Shown here piece by piece: positions 1 to 11,050 of a stretch of DNA of 64,000 bases. Origin of the DNA: Heliocidaris tuberculata. Taxonomy: Eukaryota; Echinodermata; Echinoidea; Camarodonta; Echinometridae. A program made the position numbers and the translations under genes. The stretch spans positions 28,662,140 to 28,726,139 of the forward strand of contig CM046836.1 of NCBI GenBank assembly GCA_025618425.1. Reading direction: 5' to 3'. Numbering within the stretch: the first letter of the stretch is position 1; the number at the start of each line of letters is the position of its first letter. The notes beneath the pieces were generated by a model, which was not told the origin of the DNA, searched no databases, and was given only the letters and a program-made list of their open reading frames with translations.

Positions 1-420
1 AGATTTCCTCGGTTTGCGCTAGACCTTAGAAATATTCAATTCCACAAAATGAACTAATATTTTAGATAATCAGTTTTAGAGACTATTAAAAAGTTTCTAA
101 AGCTGATCATCTCTATTTAACAAAAAATCATTTCCTATTCTTTTCTGAGATATTGTTTGTAAAAACGCAAATGAACAACCACATACATGCTTCTTACTAC
201 CGTGATAATGAGCGTAAAATAATTTCCGCTATTCATATTTTCTGTATAATTTCGTCACCGAGAAGTCTATGTGAGCATTGATATACATGTACTCAGCTGA
301 AATGCACATACATCTTGTATGGACTGTATCACCATTTCTCATACATGCCACAGGGAAAAAGAACAACCATTAGTATGTTAATTATTACCCAAAGATGTAA
401 TAAGAAGGGGATTCCCCCAG
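1..420. other. AT-rich sequence, nothing recognised
   Basis: No open frame of note, no splice-site-bounded conserved peptide and no repeat shared with the rest of the window was seen. Confidence 0.5.
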
Positions 421-667
421 AATAGACCGGTTTACTAAGTTATTCAAATTTATGGATGTTTCTTTCCGGAGGACCTAGTGACCAGGTATTCCACCAACCT
501 GTTATTAATAAATGGACTACAATACTAGGAATCCAGTTTGCATACATTACTTGTTGCTATGTCGGGCAAGCATCGGGCAAGCATCGGGCAAGCTTTCAGG
601 TTGTCAAGAACAACCTTTGTTTAAAAAGCATGCATAAAATTTGAATATGTTAGTAAACCGGCCTATT
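421..667. mobile_element. Short TIR element (MITE), family A copy 1
   Basis: The ends are inverted copies of each other: AATAGACCGGTTTACTAA at the left and its near-complement at 648-667, each followed inward by an ATTCAAATTT-like stretch (about 30 bp TIR). The inner part has three copies of CGGGCAAGCAT near 560-592. A second, more diverged copy is at 47505-47740. It encodes nothing. Confidence 0.7.
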
Positions 668-1599
668 GTGGATAACTTTTGATCCATGCAGGGTAATGAC
701 TATACTTCCTCCGCTGAGCATGCATGTACGTTATTCGTTTGTTCATTTTAACATAATGAATTATTCGATCTGGAGATATGGATCAGTAGTTATAATTATA
801 TAGGTTTTTATATTATTGGGCCATTCATAAGGGCGTTTATATACTGGAAACCAACATCGTATCGTTCTGTGCCATTATGATGTTTTTTGTGTTATTCACA
901 CACACACAAAAATGTATTCTATATAAAATTAGCATAAAAAAGCGGACATTATGTGATTAGTCTAATTACATGTATACCTCTATGCAGTATTGTCATAATT
1001 ATTATCGTTCCATAATTAGGTTGAAAAACGTTTAATGTTTTATTATTTTTGTATAAAAAATACAAAAACGGAAGATAATATCGTCTTCACCAATTAAAAT
1101 TATTTCTAAAATTGTTTGAAAATATTCTGAATGAATTTATAGCTGCAAAGACAAAGCTGGAAATGTATATTCATTTACAGTCATGTAAGTGCCAAATAAA
1201 CAGTGAATTGCCTAAGCATTACACATTGTAGAATTTCGAATATTTAGCTTATTGCATAGCGTAATGTGTTGCTGCATTTTCGACCATTCCAAGAGTCACT
1301 TTGCCTACCTTCTCGGACTAATATGTAAAACTATAAAAAAAAAAATAAAAATAAAAAAATAGCTGCTCTGACGAAAGAGCGCCCGTCACCCATTGTAAAT
1401 TATGCACCGCTGTGTAAATGAAGGCAATTAATCACCAAGATGCATTTGCGCCAAGCCACCATAGGCTGCTTGCATCCAGGGGCGGCTAATAGTTGGTTCC
1501 ATTTTGGGATGGGGGCGTTCCCATTGGTCAGTATAAAGACCTCCATAATGCTCTTTCCCCTCCTCTTCTAAATGTATTTCCAGCCCTCTCCATCTCTCT
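668..1599. other. Non-coding AT-rich stretch
   Basis: It holds a short CA run near 898, an A-rich tract at 1334-1365 and no gene signal that I can support. Confidence 0.45.
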
Positions 1600-1606
1600 G
1601 TCTCTG

Positions 1607-1652
<46 letters not shown>
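1600..1652. repeat. (TC)n microsatellite
   Basis: Continuous TC dinucleotides with a few TG interruptions at the left. Open frames through it (RERERE or SLSLSL) are artefacts of the repeat. Confidence 0.95.
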
Positions 1653-1655
<3 letters not shown>

Positions 1656-2297
1656 TCTTCTAGTAAGATTTTATCTATCTTATTTTCTCCCGCCCGCACA
1701 CACATGCACTGTGGCACAAGGAAGCAAGACATTTACAAATCGCACAAAATATTAATGGTACAATTCATCCTGTTAAAAAGCATTTCGAAATAGTAATTTA
1801 TTCGTCCTGAGTGTAAAATGGATTGAACTTTTGAAACATTTGCACAATATACTCGTACCGTAATAATTCTTTTTATTTTTAGGCATTGCCGTCCTATATT
1901 TTCATGTCTTTTGCTTCCTTTTTCCAATTTTCGGTTCATCTTCTCTCGTCCTCGCTTTTGACTTAAATCAATCTTGGCTGCCAAGTTACATCCGAGTCCC
2001 TTCGTGATAATTATTGACATCGACTAAAATCGATACTCTTCCCAAGGATCCTCACGAGGGTAGTCCTGCTATCAAAATACAATATTTGCAAACATTCATC
2101 AACTCTTGCAGACACCTCTACACATAAATTTGCAGAGCATGTATAAACCAGCATCTAAATTCGTGTTTTTGGAAGTTTTCAGGATCGAATAGACTTTCCG
2201 GAATGCAATTTCAATACTGTATATCATCGTTGTATTGCATGTTGAAATCATATTCGGGTTATGCAATAATTTTCTCGCGGTCATTATGGAACATAAA
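1653..2297. other. Non-coding stretch, nothing recognised
   Basis: No repeat pair or conserved peptide was seen; small frames have no recognisable product. Confidence 0.4.
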
Positions 2298-2482
2298 ACA
2301 CGATAAAAACTACCTTCGAAAAATAAACTCAAGGGCAATTTCAAACGCCTATTGTACTGCCCGTAGAAATCAGGTTCGGATTACGTAATACACCATTGTA
2401 ATGTTCGCACATTTCTAAAGGTGATAGACAGGGCTATTGAAATTGCCTTGAGTTGATTTTTCGAAAATAGTTTTTATCGCGT
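2298..2482. repeat. Inverted repeat (fold-back element)
   Basis: The left arm at 2298-2350 (CGATAAAAACTACCTTCGAA, then CTCAAGGGCAATTTCAAA) returns as its complement at 2431-2482, with an 80 bp spacer. Probably a MITE remnant. Confidence 0.65.
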
Positions 2483-3167
2483 TATAATTATAAAAGTTGA
2501 AGCACAAGGCTATTGATTTGAGAAGCCTGCTCAATGTAATGTAGCAGGGTTGGCCGGGACGATATATCCCCAGCAGGGAACCATCGAAAGCACAGGCGCA
2601 CATAATAGTTTTCCAAGCTATAGGAATGTATTATAAATAACCCGACTAGACAACTTTTACTTAATCCAGATTAGGCGTAAATAGTCAGTCTTGACTGACT
2701 GAAAATATAGCCAGCAACAACATACTGAAAATGCCTTGATTTAAAAAAAAAAAATCTTTGCGGGAACTCTGGACTCAGACCTGTATTCTCCGTGGATAGA
2801 TCTGATGATAACTTAGTGTTCCATAAATTCTGAAAGCAATTACGCGTTATTAAAATATATATCACATACTATTATTATATCGAGATTGCCACAGTCCCAA
2901 TCAGCTTATGTACTAATTTAAGAGGGTATTAAAACTGAATATGCAGATGATCCATTCCCAATGTTCATGCATTTTGTTATGTTTGTATTCAAGTGTGCAC
3001 ATTCTTTTTGCTTTGGTGAAAGGTAAACCTCGTATTGTGAACATGATTGTGAAATAAAATCAAAGCACATGACTTTCTATGTTATTCTTGTTTACTGTAT
3101 AGTCATTTTTTTTGTTGTAGATTCTATTTCTGGTCTTTTGTTGGGGAATTATTTTTGTAGGATGCAA
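2483..3167. other. Non-coding stretch, nothing recognised
   Basis: AT-rich with no shared repeat or coding signal recognised. Confidence 0.4.
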
Positions 3168-3460
3168 ATCAAGATTTAGAAGAGAGGAAAGGACGAGAGA
3201 TCGAGATTAAGAGAATCAGGGTGGAGACATGAGAGGGACGGAGGGCAGAAAGAAAGAGAGGGAGAGAGAGAGAGAGAGGGGGGGGGGGGATATACATTTG
3301 TACATAAAAAAGGAAAGGAAGAGAGAATGAGAGGCCAAAAGTGAGAGGGGGTAAAGAAGAGTAGAGATATGGGGAGAGTGAGGGGAGGAAAAGAGAAAGA
3401 GGCAAGGGAGGGAGGGAGAGAGATAGAGAGAGGGTGTGTGTGTGTGTGTGGGGGGCGAAA
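3168..3460. repeat. Purine (GA/GGA) tract with poly-G and (TG)n
   Basis: About 290 bp almost entirely purine on the plus strand, broken by a G run near 3280 and a TG run near 3435. Such mirror-like polypurine tracts can form triplex DNA. Frames rich in PSLSL on the minus strand are artefacts. Confidence 0.85.
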
Positions 3461-3628
3461 ATGAAGGAATGTTGGTTGGTTGGTTCTTGGTATAATGGCG
3501 CTCCTCAATCTCTTCAGCTTATTCGCGCCAGTCACTTTCGTAGGTTTGGCGTAGGCTTCCGAAAGCCCATGAGCGACTTTTTTTTTTTTTGGGGGGGGGG
3601 GAATGGTGTTATTAATGGTCATCATTAG

Positions 3629-4780
3629 TATGGTAAGATGTTAGTATCCCCATCTCCTAAGTTAGAAAGCTGTCGATCGTGATTATTCGTAATTATTCGC
3701 TATAATATGAAGATACTCACGCAATCAATCGGAAAAAAAAGGGGGGAAATTAATTCCAGTTGTTCATGGAAAAACCGCAAATATGTCTCTTTACCAAATT
3801 ACTGCAAGATCACTTATGTAAGAGGGTCAATGATAGCTTAAAAGTATCTAAAACGATTAGTATCATATTATATATATATAACTCAATGATTCAAGAGTGA
3901 AAATTAGGTTAGACATCAAAAATTGTTTTTAGATTAGGATTTTTCAATTTAATCCTTTCTCTTTATCGGATTTTGAACAATATACAATAAAATGTTCAAT
4001 CGTCTCAAATTCTTGAAACGCTGTTTTGCCATAAATCCATTGAGATGGCGCTATACCAAAATATTTTTGTGAGATCATGAACGGCCATGCAGTTTCGCCT
4101 CATGATCTGCTGTATAATTGATAATACTGATCAAATCATCCACTGATGTACAGTAGATAGGCTTACTCCCTCAAACCTCTGAAAAAGGAGAAAACGATAA
4201 AGATATTGTCATCATGATGGCCAGGGTCGTATAGAGTGGGTCTATACGTCAGTGAGGGGGCCCTGCATCTTACTAGGAGGGTAAAATTAACCCTTTCACA
4301 GAAAGTTTGCTTGGATGAAAGCAGAAATCAGAGAAACATTATGAGTGAAAGTTTGAGATAAATCAGGCAAAGAACAAGGCTTTCATGGAGGGTTAATTCC
4401 CCTTTATAATAAGGCAACATATTGATTGGTTGATGGTATTATAAGAGCTGAATCGCATGCAGTGGAAAATACACTAAACGGAAGTACAAAGTCTGGAGAA
4501 TCTGGAAGGGGATTTATTACTAGAATTAAGTTTCCCTTTTCCCCGTTTACCTTCTTTTTTAACCTGTTAGCCTGCGTTCCAGGCCTTGTTATGTTTTCTA
4601 TTTTCCTGAATGAAGCAGTCTTGAGTATATGTATTTACAATAGTAAATAAAATTTAGAGGAGGCAATGCTCACTGCCTTCATAGTCATCAAATACATGGA
4701 TACACCCACGGCAAATAAATCACAATGAGAGCAGGGAAAGTCCATCCGCTTGGAACTCAGGCTAACCTTTGGTCAGGTGT
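3629..4780. other. Non-coding stretch, nothing recognised
   Basis: A 74-codon frame at 4426-4650 shows no recognisable domain, and no repeat copy elsewhere in the window was found. Confidence 0.4.
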
Positions 4781-4782
4781 TA

Positions 4783-4945
4783 TGGCTAGGCGTTGTGGCG
4801 TGCGCCTGTAATCTAGCTAACAGTGAAAGTTATAAACTGATTCAGCGGACCCAGGTTCAAGACTGAGTCACGTCTTTCAGATGGTTAAAGATGGGTCCCC
4901 AGACGTAAATAATCATATCTGTAAAAACGTCTGTAAAAACCCAAG
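4783..4945 (+). repeat. SINE-like element with 7SL/Alu-like head
   Basis: The segment from 4783 has GGCGTTGTGGCGTGCGCCTG, then TAATCTAGCTA and GGACCCAGGTTCAAGAC. These follow, in order, the 5' domain of 7SL RNA (GGGCGCGGTGGCGCGTGCCTG, GTAGTCCCAGCTA, GAGTCCAGGAGTTC). Homology stops near 4866 and the sequence runs into a CA repeat, as in a processed 7SL pseudogene or a 7SL-headed SINE. Chance similarity is possible but unlikely over this length. Confidence 0.5.
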
Positions 4946-4982
4946 TACACACACACACACACACACACCCACACACCCACAC
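4946..4982. repeat. (AC)n microsatellite
   Basis: ACAC run with a few CCC interruptions; a second short AC run is at 5006-5020. Confidence 0.9.
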
Positions 4983-5017
4983 ATACGTTAAGCCCCTCAA
5001 CAGGGCACACACACACA

Positions 5018-5134
5018 CAGAGGCGGCGGAACGTCGGGCTTGGACAATGGTATAGTGGAGGAGCACCTTTTGTCCTCCAAAAAAAAAGGTGCCCCTCCAC
5101 TTCCATTGTCCGAGCCCAACGTTCCGCCGCTTCT
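5018..5134. repeat. Near-perfect hairpin of about 115 bp
   Basis: The left arm GCGGCGGAACGTCGGGCTTG, then GACAATGGTATAGTGGAGG, is matched by its complement ending at 5132 with a loop of about 10 bases around TTTTGTCCTCC. The outer flanks are CA repeats on both sides. It looks like a recent fold-back MITE; a microRNA-like precursor is a weaker option. Confidence 0.75.
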
Positions 5135-5585
5135 GCACACGCACACACTCAGTGGGCACACATGAGTAATTCATCTGCTGGCGATGCATTTTGGGCTGGC
5201 GTAAAATGATGTAATGGTATAGCTGATCAAAAATTTGACACCATTCGGGTGTTTACCTTGTAACAGGTGTTGTCAGTCACCGAGAGTGGATTTCACTTTT
5301 AATGACAGGCAGTTCTTATGTAATGCATTGTGCCCTCCTCCTACTACAGTGCAATGAAATGTCATCATCATAAATCTCCCCAGCTCAAGTAATTTTGTGA
5401 TGGGACAGACCCATGGTCAGACCCATCTCCCTGGTTTCGCTGCCTACCTGCCTCACACACATTAATTGGTATAATTCAACCAATATCTGGGGTCAGCGAA
5501 TTATGATGCAATGCACATGGAAATTGACGACTCTGTGCCTTTAAGTAGATCGATATACAACTATGTGCGCGGTGAACAAACAAAT
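5135..5585. other. Non-coding stretch, nothing recognised
   Basis: No repeat pair or coding signal was recognised. Confidence 0.4.
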
Positions 5586-6616
5586 TGACATAAACATTGC
5601 TTGATTTGATTTGATTTGATTTGATTTGATTTGATTTATTCAGATTCCACATTTACAATGAAATTACAACAATATGTATAAATTACAAACACTGCAAAAA
5701 CAGAGAATACATGAATATGACATAGAAAGGTGACAAAAGGATATGTGGAGGGATCTACTAAAAAGCTTAGCTTGTGTGATGTAGACCCCTAAGCGAATAA
5801 TCATACAATATAATAATATATGTTTTTAAAAAAACCCAAAACAACAACAACAAAAAAGATTTTCGTTTAAATTAATCAAAGTAATTGTTTGAGAGGGAGT
5901 AAATTACTAAACAAAACATATGTACATTATATACAGTTGAGCTAACATTACAAGATAAGATTAATGAAATAAAAGAGATTTCGAGTGGAAATCAGTATAT
6001 TATATATACACAGATATATAACTAATATAAAAAAGATAAATACAATATTATGGAATAAAAAGAAAAAAAATAAAAGCAGAGCGAATTATTTACATCAGTG
6101 TAAGTCAGTCAAGTGTCTCTTCACAAGATATTCGAACCTACTTAAGTTAGGGGTAAGTTTTAAATTCTGTTCTAATGAGTTCCAATATTTAGGACCATTG
6201 AAAAATATAGTTTTACTGGCAAAAGCCGTTCGAGTTTTGGGTAAATGATAATCGCATGCTTGCCTGGTGTAGTACCTTCTTCTCGTCTTGATTTGTTTTT
6301 GTTTGGCAATCAGTCATACTTGACTATTTTTGCCACACACTATACATAATTATGTAGACCTACTTAACATTTTTTTTTTTATTGTGTAAAGTGCTATAGT
6401 TTTTATCCAATCCGTCACCTTTTTAAGTTCGGCATTTAAAACAGTGACGAGTTCAACAGGATCGTGATGTGAGTAGAACAGATTGGAGTCGTCCGCAAAG
6501 AGTATAAAAGATAGAATTTCAGACGACTTTTTAATATCATTTACATAAATCATAAATAAAAGAGGGCCCAGAACACCTTTGGCAAACTGACAGAGTTCCA
6601 TCAGCAACGTCACCAC
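5586..6616 (-). mobile_element. LINE fragment, CR1/jockey-like, 5' truncated and internally deleted
   Basis: On the minus strand the part near 6350-6590 encodes reverse transcriptase motifs B-C: GVLGPLLFMIYVNDI and ILFADDSNLFY. After a gap near 6250-6350 the C-terminal end is seen at 6100-6250 (a TIFFNGPKYWNSLE-like stretch). The 3' end is a (TCAAA)n tail at 5590-5637, preceded by AATAAATC. Most of the polymerase is missing, so it is dead. Confidence 0.8.
5590..5637. repeat. (TTTGA)n tail of the minus-strand LINE
   Basis: About nine copies of a 5-base unit at the 3' terminus of the element; the LINE at 22091 ends in an analogous (TTTAG)n. Confidence 0.9.
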
Positions 6617-7002
6617 CTCGATCGGGATCGCAGAGGGGTAGACCTCGCCTAGCTAGAGCTGCACCTTGTCGGTCGCTATTCAGCTCAGCTAATTCATGAT
6701 TGCATGATCTCACATCAGTCATTTTGGCTAAGCGTAATTCGGTGGTAGAACATTATTATATGAATTTATGAATTTAATACATTGAATTTTGCCTCTGGTA
6801 CATTAGAAATATAATAGTAAACTGGAATTTAGTGAGAGTTTCTTCTAATACCGGCTAGGCTGGGCCCCTGGGCGGGCGGACATACGTCTGCTACATGGTC
6901 GTCTGCTAGCGCACGATCTCATTGGATGTCGTGATCTCACGTGATCGATACTACACGCCCACATTACGTTATCAATTACGCCCACGCCCACATTACGTTG
7001 AC
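6617..7002. other. Non-coding stretch, nothing recognised
   Basis: Locally GC-richer near 6850-6930. A short direct repeat (CACGCCCACATTACGTT) lies at about 6954 and 6983, next to the truncated start of the next LINE. Confidence 0.4.
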
Positions 7003-8371
7003 GTGGTGGAAACAGCGTGATCTAACTCTAATGGAAAAAATTCAATTAATGAAAATATATGGATATTCTAAATTGATATATGCAACATCACTTATGCCAG
7101 TTCCAGAGTGGGTATATAAGGAAATTGAAGAAATTTGCTTTGATTTCTTGTGGAGAGGTAAAGATAAAATTAAAAAAAGTACAGTGATTTTAGATTATCA
7201 GCAGGGTGGGCTCAAAATGATGAATTTTAGATTCTTTGTAAAAGCACAAAGAATAATGTGGATAAAAAGGCTTATAACAGGAACTCAAACTATTAAATGG
7301 AAACTTTATTTTAAATATTTAATGAGACGGATGGGAGGAAATTTGATATTTTATTGCAATTATTGGAGGGATACAGTGGAAATCACGTTACCTACCTTTT
7401 ATCAGAGTCTATTGAAAGCTTGGATAGATATGAAAGACTATGTTAAGATAGAAGAGAGATATAGAGGAAATGAAATTTTGTATAATAATAAGTGTATCCA
7501 ATTAGAAGGTCAAACTCTATTTGAGGAGAAGTTGTTTTTAAAGAATATTTATCGACTTCATCATATTTGTGATGAACATGGAGAATTAAAACCTGAGGCT
7601 TATTTTGTAGCTTTAGGTTTAAGTACAGAAGAAATTGTAAAAGTAAACAAAATTTATGCAACAACCCCTCATGAATGGAAAAAAAATGTTCAATCTTTAA
7701 GAAAGGCCATTCACTGTGGCCTCAGTTTAGAATTTATGTTTTCAAAGAAAGTTTTTAAATTTGAAGAAATAACTGCAAAGATGGTGTATAAGAGTCAAAT
7801 TAAAAAGAATGTAGAAACAAACACAGCATTTTGCAATTTAATGTCACTTTATAATATTTCACAACGAGATGTAGAAAAGATATTTGTTCAACCAAGGATG
7901 TGTACCTTAAACAGTAAACTAAGAGAATTCCAATTCAAACTGTTACATAAGATTATATATACAAACCATCATCTACATAGATTTAAGTTTCGTGAAAATG
8001 GATTGTGCTCATATTGTAAAAAATTTGAAGAAACTTATCAACATGTGTTCTTTGAATGTAACAAGATAAAGGTAGTGTGGGGAAAATGTGCTGACAAGCT
8101 CAATCTACCAATTCTGAAGAAGTTATCTTGGAAAGAAATTCATATTGGAATAATAGACAACACTATAAAAGCAGGGCAATTACTGAACCATATTTTGATT
8201 TTGATTAAATTTACGATTTTTCATAATAGAGAGAAAGGAGATCCCCCCAATGCAAAAGAAATTATAGATAGACTAATTGAAAATAGAAATGAAGAGAAAA
8301 AACTTGCAATGGAAAGGGATACTCTTTCAATCCATTTAAAGAAATGGGAAGCTTTGGAAGGTTGTCCGTGA
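7003..8371 (+). pseudogene. L1/Tx1-like LINE ORF2, C-terminal part only
   Basis: An open frame of 476 codons (6941-8371) is LINE sequence from about 7003. LMEKIQLMKIYGYSKLIYAT, then FDFLWRGKDKIKKS and QQGGLKMMNF, is the region after the RT thumb in L1/Tx1 elements. Near the end is a CCHC-like knuckle, CSYCKKFEETYQHVFFEC. The polymerase core and endonuclease are missing, so this is a 5'-truncated insertion. The first ~20 codons are host sequence. The long open frame suggests a fairly young copy. Confidence 0.82.
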
Positions 8372-8739
8372 TCTTTTTTTTTTTTTTTTTTTTGGTGCCG
8401 AGGTGTTGGCGTCGTATTCGCTCGTCGTCCGGGGTGCTGGTTCCAGACAACAGAGCCTGTGCGTGAGGTTCGCCGTGAAACCATTCAAGCGGCAGCTAAA
8501 GCAGGGCAAATTTAGTGTTTGGCCCTGTTGTGATCGCCGCGCCATTGTTTAGCTTAAATTGTTTGGAGCCGGTAGCCTTGACGACTGGGCGGGTGTGGCT
8601 TCGCGCTTCGGTGATGACTTTAGTTTCTCACAATGATAGAGGCATAGCTTCTGGACCCTCTGCCCTACCCCTTTCTTTTCCTTTCTCTTTTCTCCCCCTT
8701 TGTTCGTTTATGTCTCTGTGCTGTTGGTGTGACCGTTCC

Positions 8740-8838
8740 CTTTTTTTTTTTTTTTTTTTTTTTTTGGTTTGTTTGTTTGTTTTGTTTTGTTTTGTTTTTT
8801 TGTTCGTTTTTGTTTTGTTTTTGTTTTGTTTTGTTTTG

Positions 8839-8870
<32 letters not shown>

Positions 8871-8875
8871 TGTGT
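8740..8875. repeat. T-run and (TTTTG)n low-complexity tract
   Basis: It produces spurious phenylalanine-rich frames in all three plus frames (8515-9006). It lies in the LINE 3' UTR. Confidence 0.9.
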
Positions 8876-9365
8876 GTCTTCCTTCTCTTTGTTTTATCTG
8901 TTTGTTCGTTTGTGGTTGTTCTTTGTGTTGTGGGATGGGGGGGGGGGGGCGTGATGGTGTATGTTCTCTAATCTTTTTTTCTCTCTCTTTCTTTATTCTT
9001 ATCTAAGTTCTATCCTTTTTTTTTTTTTTTGCTTCTCTTAATTTAATTCTTTCTCTCAGAAGGAAATTGGAAAAAGATTTTTTTTTGTTGTTGTTGTTGA
9101 AAATTGTTTGTAACGAAATGGGTAACTTAAATATGTGAATCTTATTCTTTATGAAATATTTATTTCTGTTCGCAAATATATGTTAGATGAAAGTTTGTTT
9201 GTATTATCGTTTGAAATGTGAAATTGCAGTTGGCAGTTATATTTATGTCAAGATTTTGTTGTTGTTGTTGTTATATTATATGAAATGTTTCAAATTATGT
9301 TCAATTTTCTTTTATGAGAGAAGATAATAAAAACTTATGAAAACAAAAAAAAATAACAACAAACG

Positions 9366-10335
9366 GTTTCACGTGTTATATGACAAATTATTTTTTTGGG
9401 TCAAAAGCATGCATATTCCCGGGGATTTATGCGGGGTTTAAATGACTCATCGAGCCTTAATTATACATTTTCAGAGCTTTAAACTTTCATGTAAATCACA
9501 GTTTTTATATTTTCAAATAAAAACTATGGGAATTATAATCATCCTAATATTCCTTGTTTAATTTCGCGTGTAAACCTATGGCAGGCGAGACTGTTTTGGT
9601 CAAAAGCATGCATGATTCCCCGGGATTTATGTGGGGTCTTTTCATTTTTTTGAGCCTTCAGTAAGCTTGTTCAAAGCCTCAAATTACATGTAAATCACAG
9701 TTTTTATATTTTCAAATAAAAACCATGGGAATTATAATCATCCTAAAATTCCTTGTTTTCGCGTGTAAACCTATGGCAGGCGAGACTTTTGGGGGGTCAA
9801 AAGCATGCATATTCCCTGGGATTTATGCGGGGTCTGTTCGACTAGTTGAGACTTAATCATACATTTTCAGAGCTTTAAATTTTATTTAAGTCACATTTTT
9901 CAAAATTTTAATCTAATTCTGGGGGAATTATAATCATTCAAAAATCCCTGTTTTTGCGTGTTAACCTATGGGAGCTGGAAGGCCAAAAGCATGCATTTTC
10001 CCGGGGATTTCCACTTTTTGAGCCATCATTAATCTTGTTCAGAGTCTTAAATTACATGTAAGCCACATTTACATGAAATTCAAGGAAATACAAGAGGAAC
10101 TATGTTTTCACGTGTTAACCCTATGGCAGATGATCATGTCAAAAAGCAGGCATGATCCCGGGGATTCCTAGTGGAATTTATTGATAATAAAGGTTCACGA
10201 AATGTTTTTTTAACTATCCATCCTTTCTCTCGTGCAAAAATCAGACTTAAAAAAGATAGAGTAAGATATGAAATATCAAGAAAAAATGAGACATCTTTTC
10301 ACGTGTTATACCTATGGCGAACGTATTTTTCCGAG
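9366..10335. repeat. Tandem repeat with a unit of about 195 bp, five copies
   Basis: The marker CACGTG/CGCGTGTAAACCTATGG recurs at 9370, 9565, 9760, 9955, 10109 and 10300. Spacing is 195, 195, 195, 154 (a deletion) and 191. Each unit also has GGTCAAAAGCATGCAT with a CCCGGGGATTT-like motif and a CATTTTCAGAGC-type stretch. Copies at the right are more diverged. Satellite-like; no coding role. Confidence 0.88.
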
Positions 10336-10841
10336 TCTTTTTTAACACAGCAATTTACGTCTGCCGAATGTACTACGGAAGTAGGTGAGAGTATCTGTCT
10401 TGATACTATTAAAAGTCTATGCGCTTGCCGCGCGCGCGCCGGTACGGTACGTACGCGCGCAGCTAGCTGTCAGTCTAATTTTCTTGTTGAGATATTGACG
10501 TCTCGTCCGAGTTAAGTTACAGCTAGTTAATTTTCTACTTTGCAGTGGTGGTGTATGGTACGTTGAAATACAATTTTTTTGACATACCGGTACCGTATTC
10601 AGACATTGATCAAAGTTGATTGCAGCTCAGGCATTGGAAGTGGAACTAATATTTAATGGGATTGACTCTCCATATCGGCATCGGAACAGCGTCGGGCCAG
10701 ACCGCCGGACGGTAACTCAGTCCTTCGTCCCTCCCTAGCCCTGGGCCTTTGCCAGTTTCTCGAAACAGTCAGTCACAATTCAAAACTCGCTACTCTATCA
10801 GTCTATTTGCTTTTGTAACAAGGGTTCCTATGTCTCTGACT
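10336..10841. other. Non-coding stretch, nothing recognised
   Basis: It contains a CG-rich patch near 10425-10465 (CGCGCGCGCC). No gene or shared repeat was recognised. Confidence 0.4.
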
Positions 10842-10949
10842 TGATAAATTTGAGTTCTGCACTTCTGCCTGGTCATGAGATTGAATTAACAACATGATTA
10901 AGAAAGAAACTGTCTCAAAACAATTTAGCCCGACCAGTTGCCGTGCGAA

Positions 10950-11004
10950 GCACGACGTCTGACCAAGGAGTTACTAAGTATCACAGAACTGTGATAACTC
11001 CTTG
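10950..11004. repeat. Imperfect hairpin inside the insertion
   Basis: GTCTGACCAAGGAGTTA is matched by its complement TAACTCCTTGGTCTGAC about 20 bases on, with the stem-side TATCACAG/CTGTGATA pair between. Confidence 0.7.
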
Positions 11005-11050
11005 GTCTGACATTGACAAGGACACATAGAGTTAGACTTTCGGCGCTAAT

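Larger units (their letters stand above)
7003..9357 (+). mobile_element. 5'-truncated L1/Tx1-like LINE with long simple-repeat 3' UTR
   Basis: It contains the ORF2 tail (stop at 8369-8371), then about 980 bp of 3' UTR with T runs and (TTTTG)n at 8740-8875. It ends near 9343-9357 in an A-rich tail after AATAAAAACTTATGAAAAC. Flanking target duplications were not identified. Confidence 0.72.

Noticed and set aside
3169..3625. Proline/serine-rich minus-strand frames
   Set aside because: Purine tract artefact.
8515..9006. Phenylalanine/cysteine-rich frames resembling a membrane protein
   Set aside because: Translation of poly-T and TTTTG repeats in a LINE 3' UTR, open in all three frames.
9366..10335. 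CRISPR-like array
   Set aside because: Units are long and contiguous without unique spacers, in a eukaryotic context.
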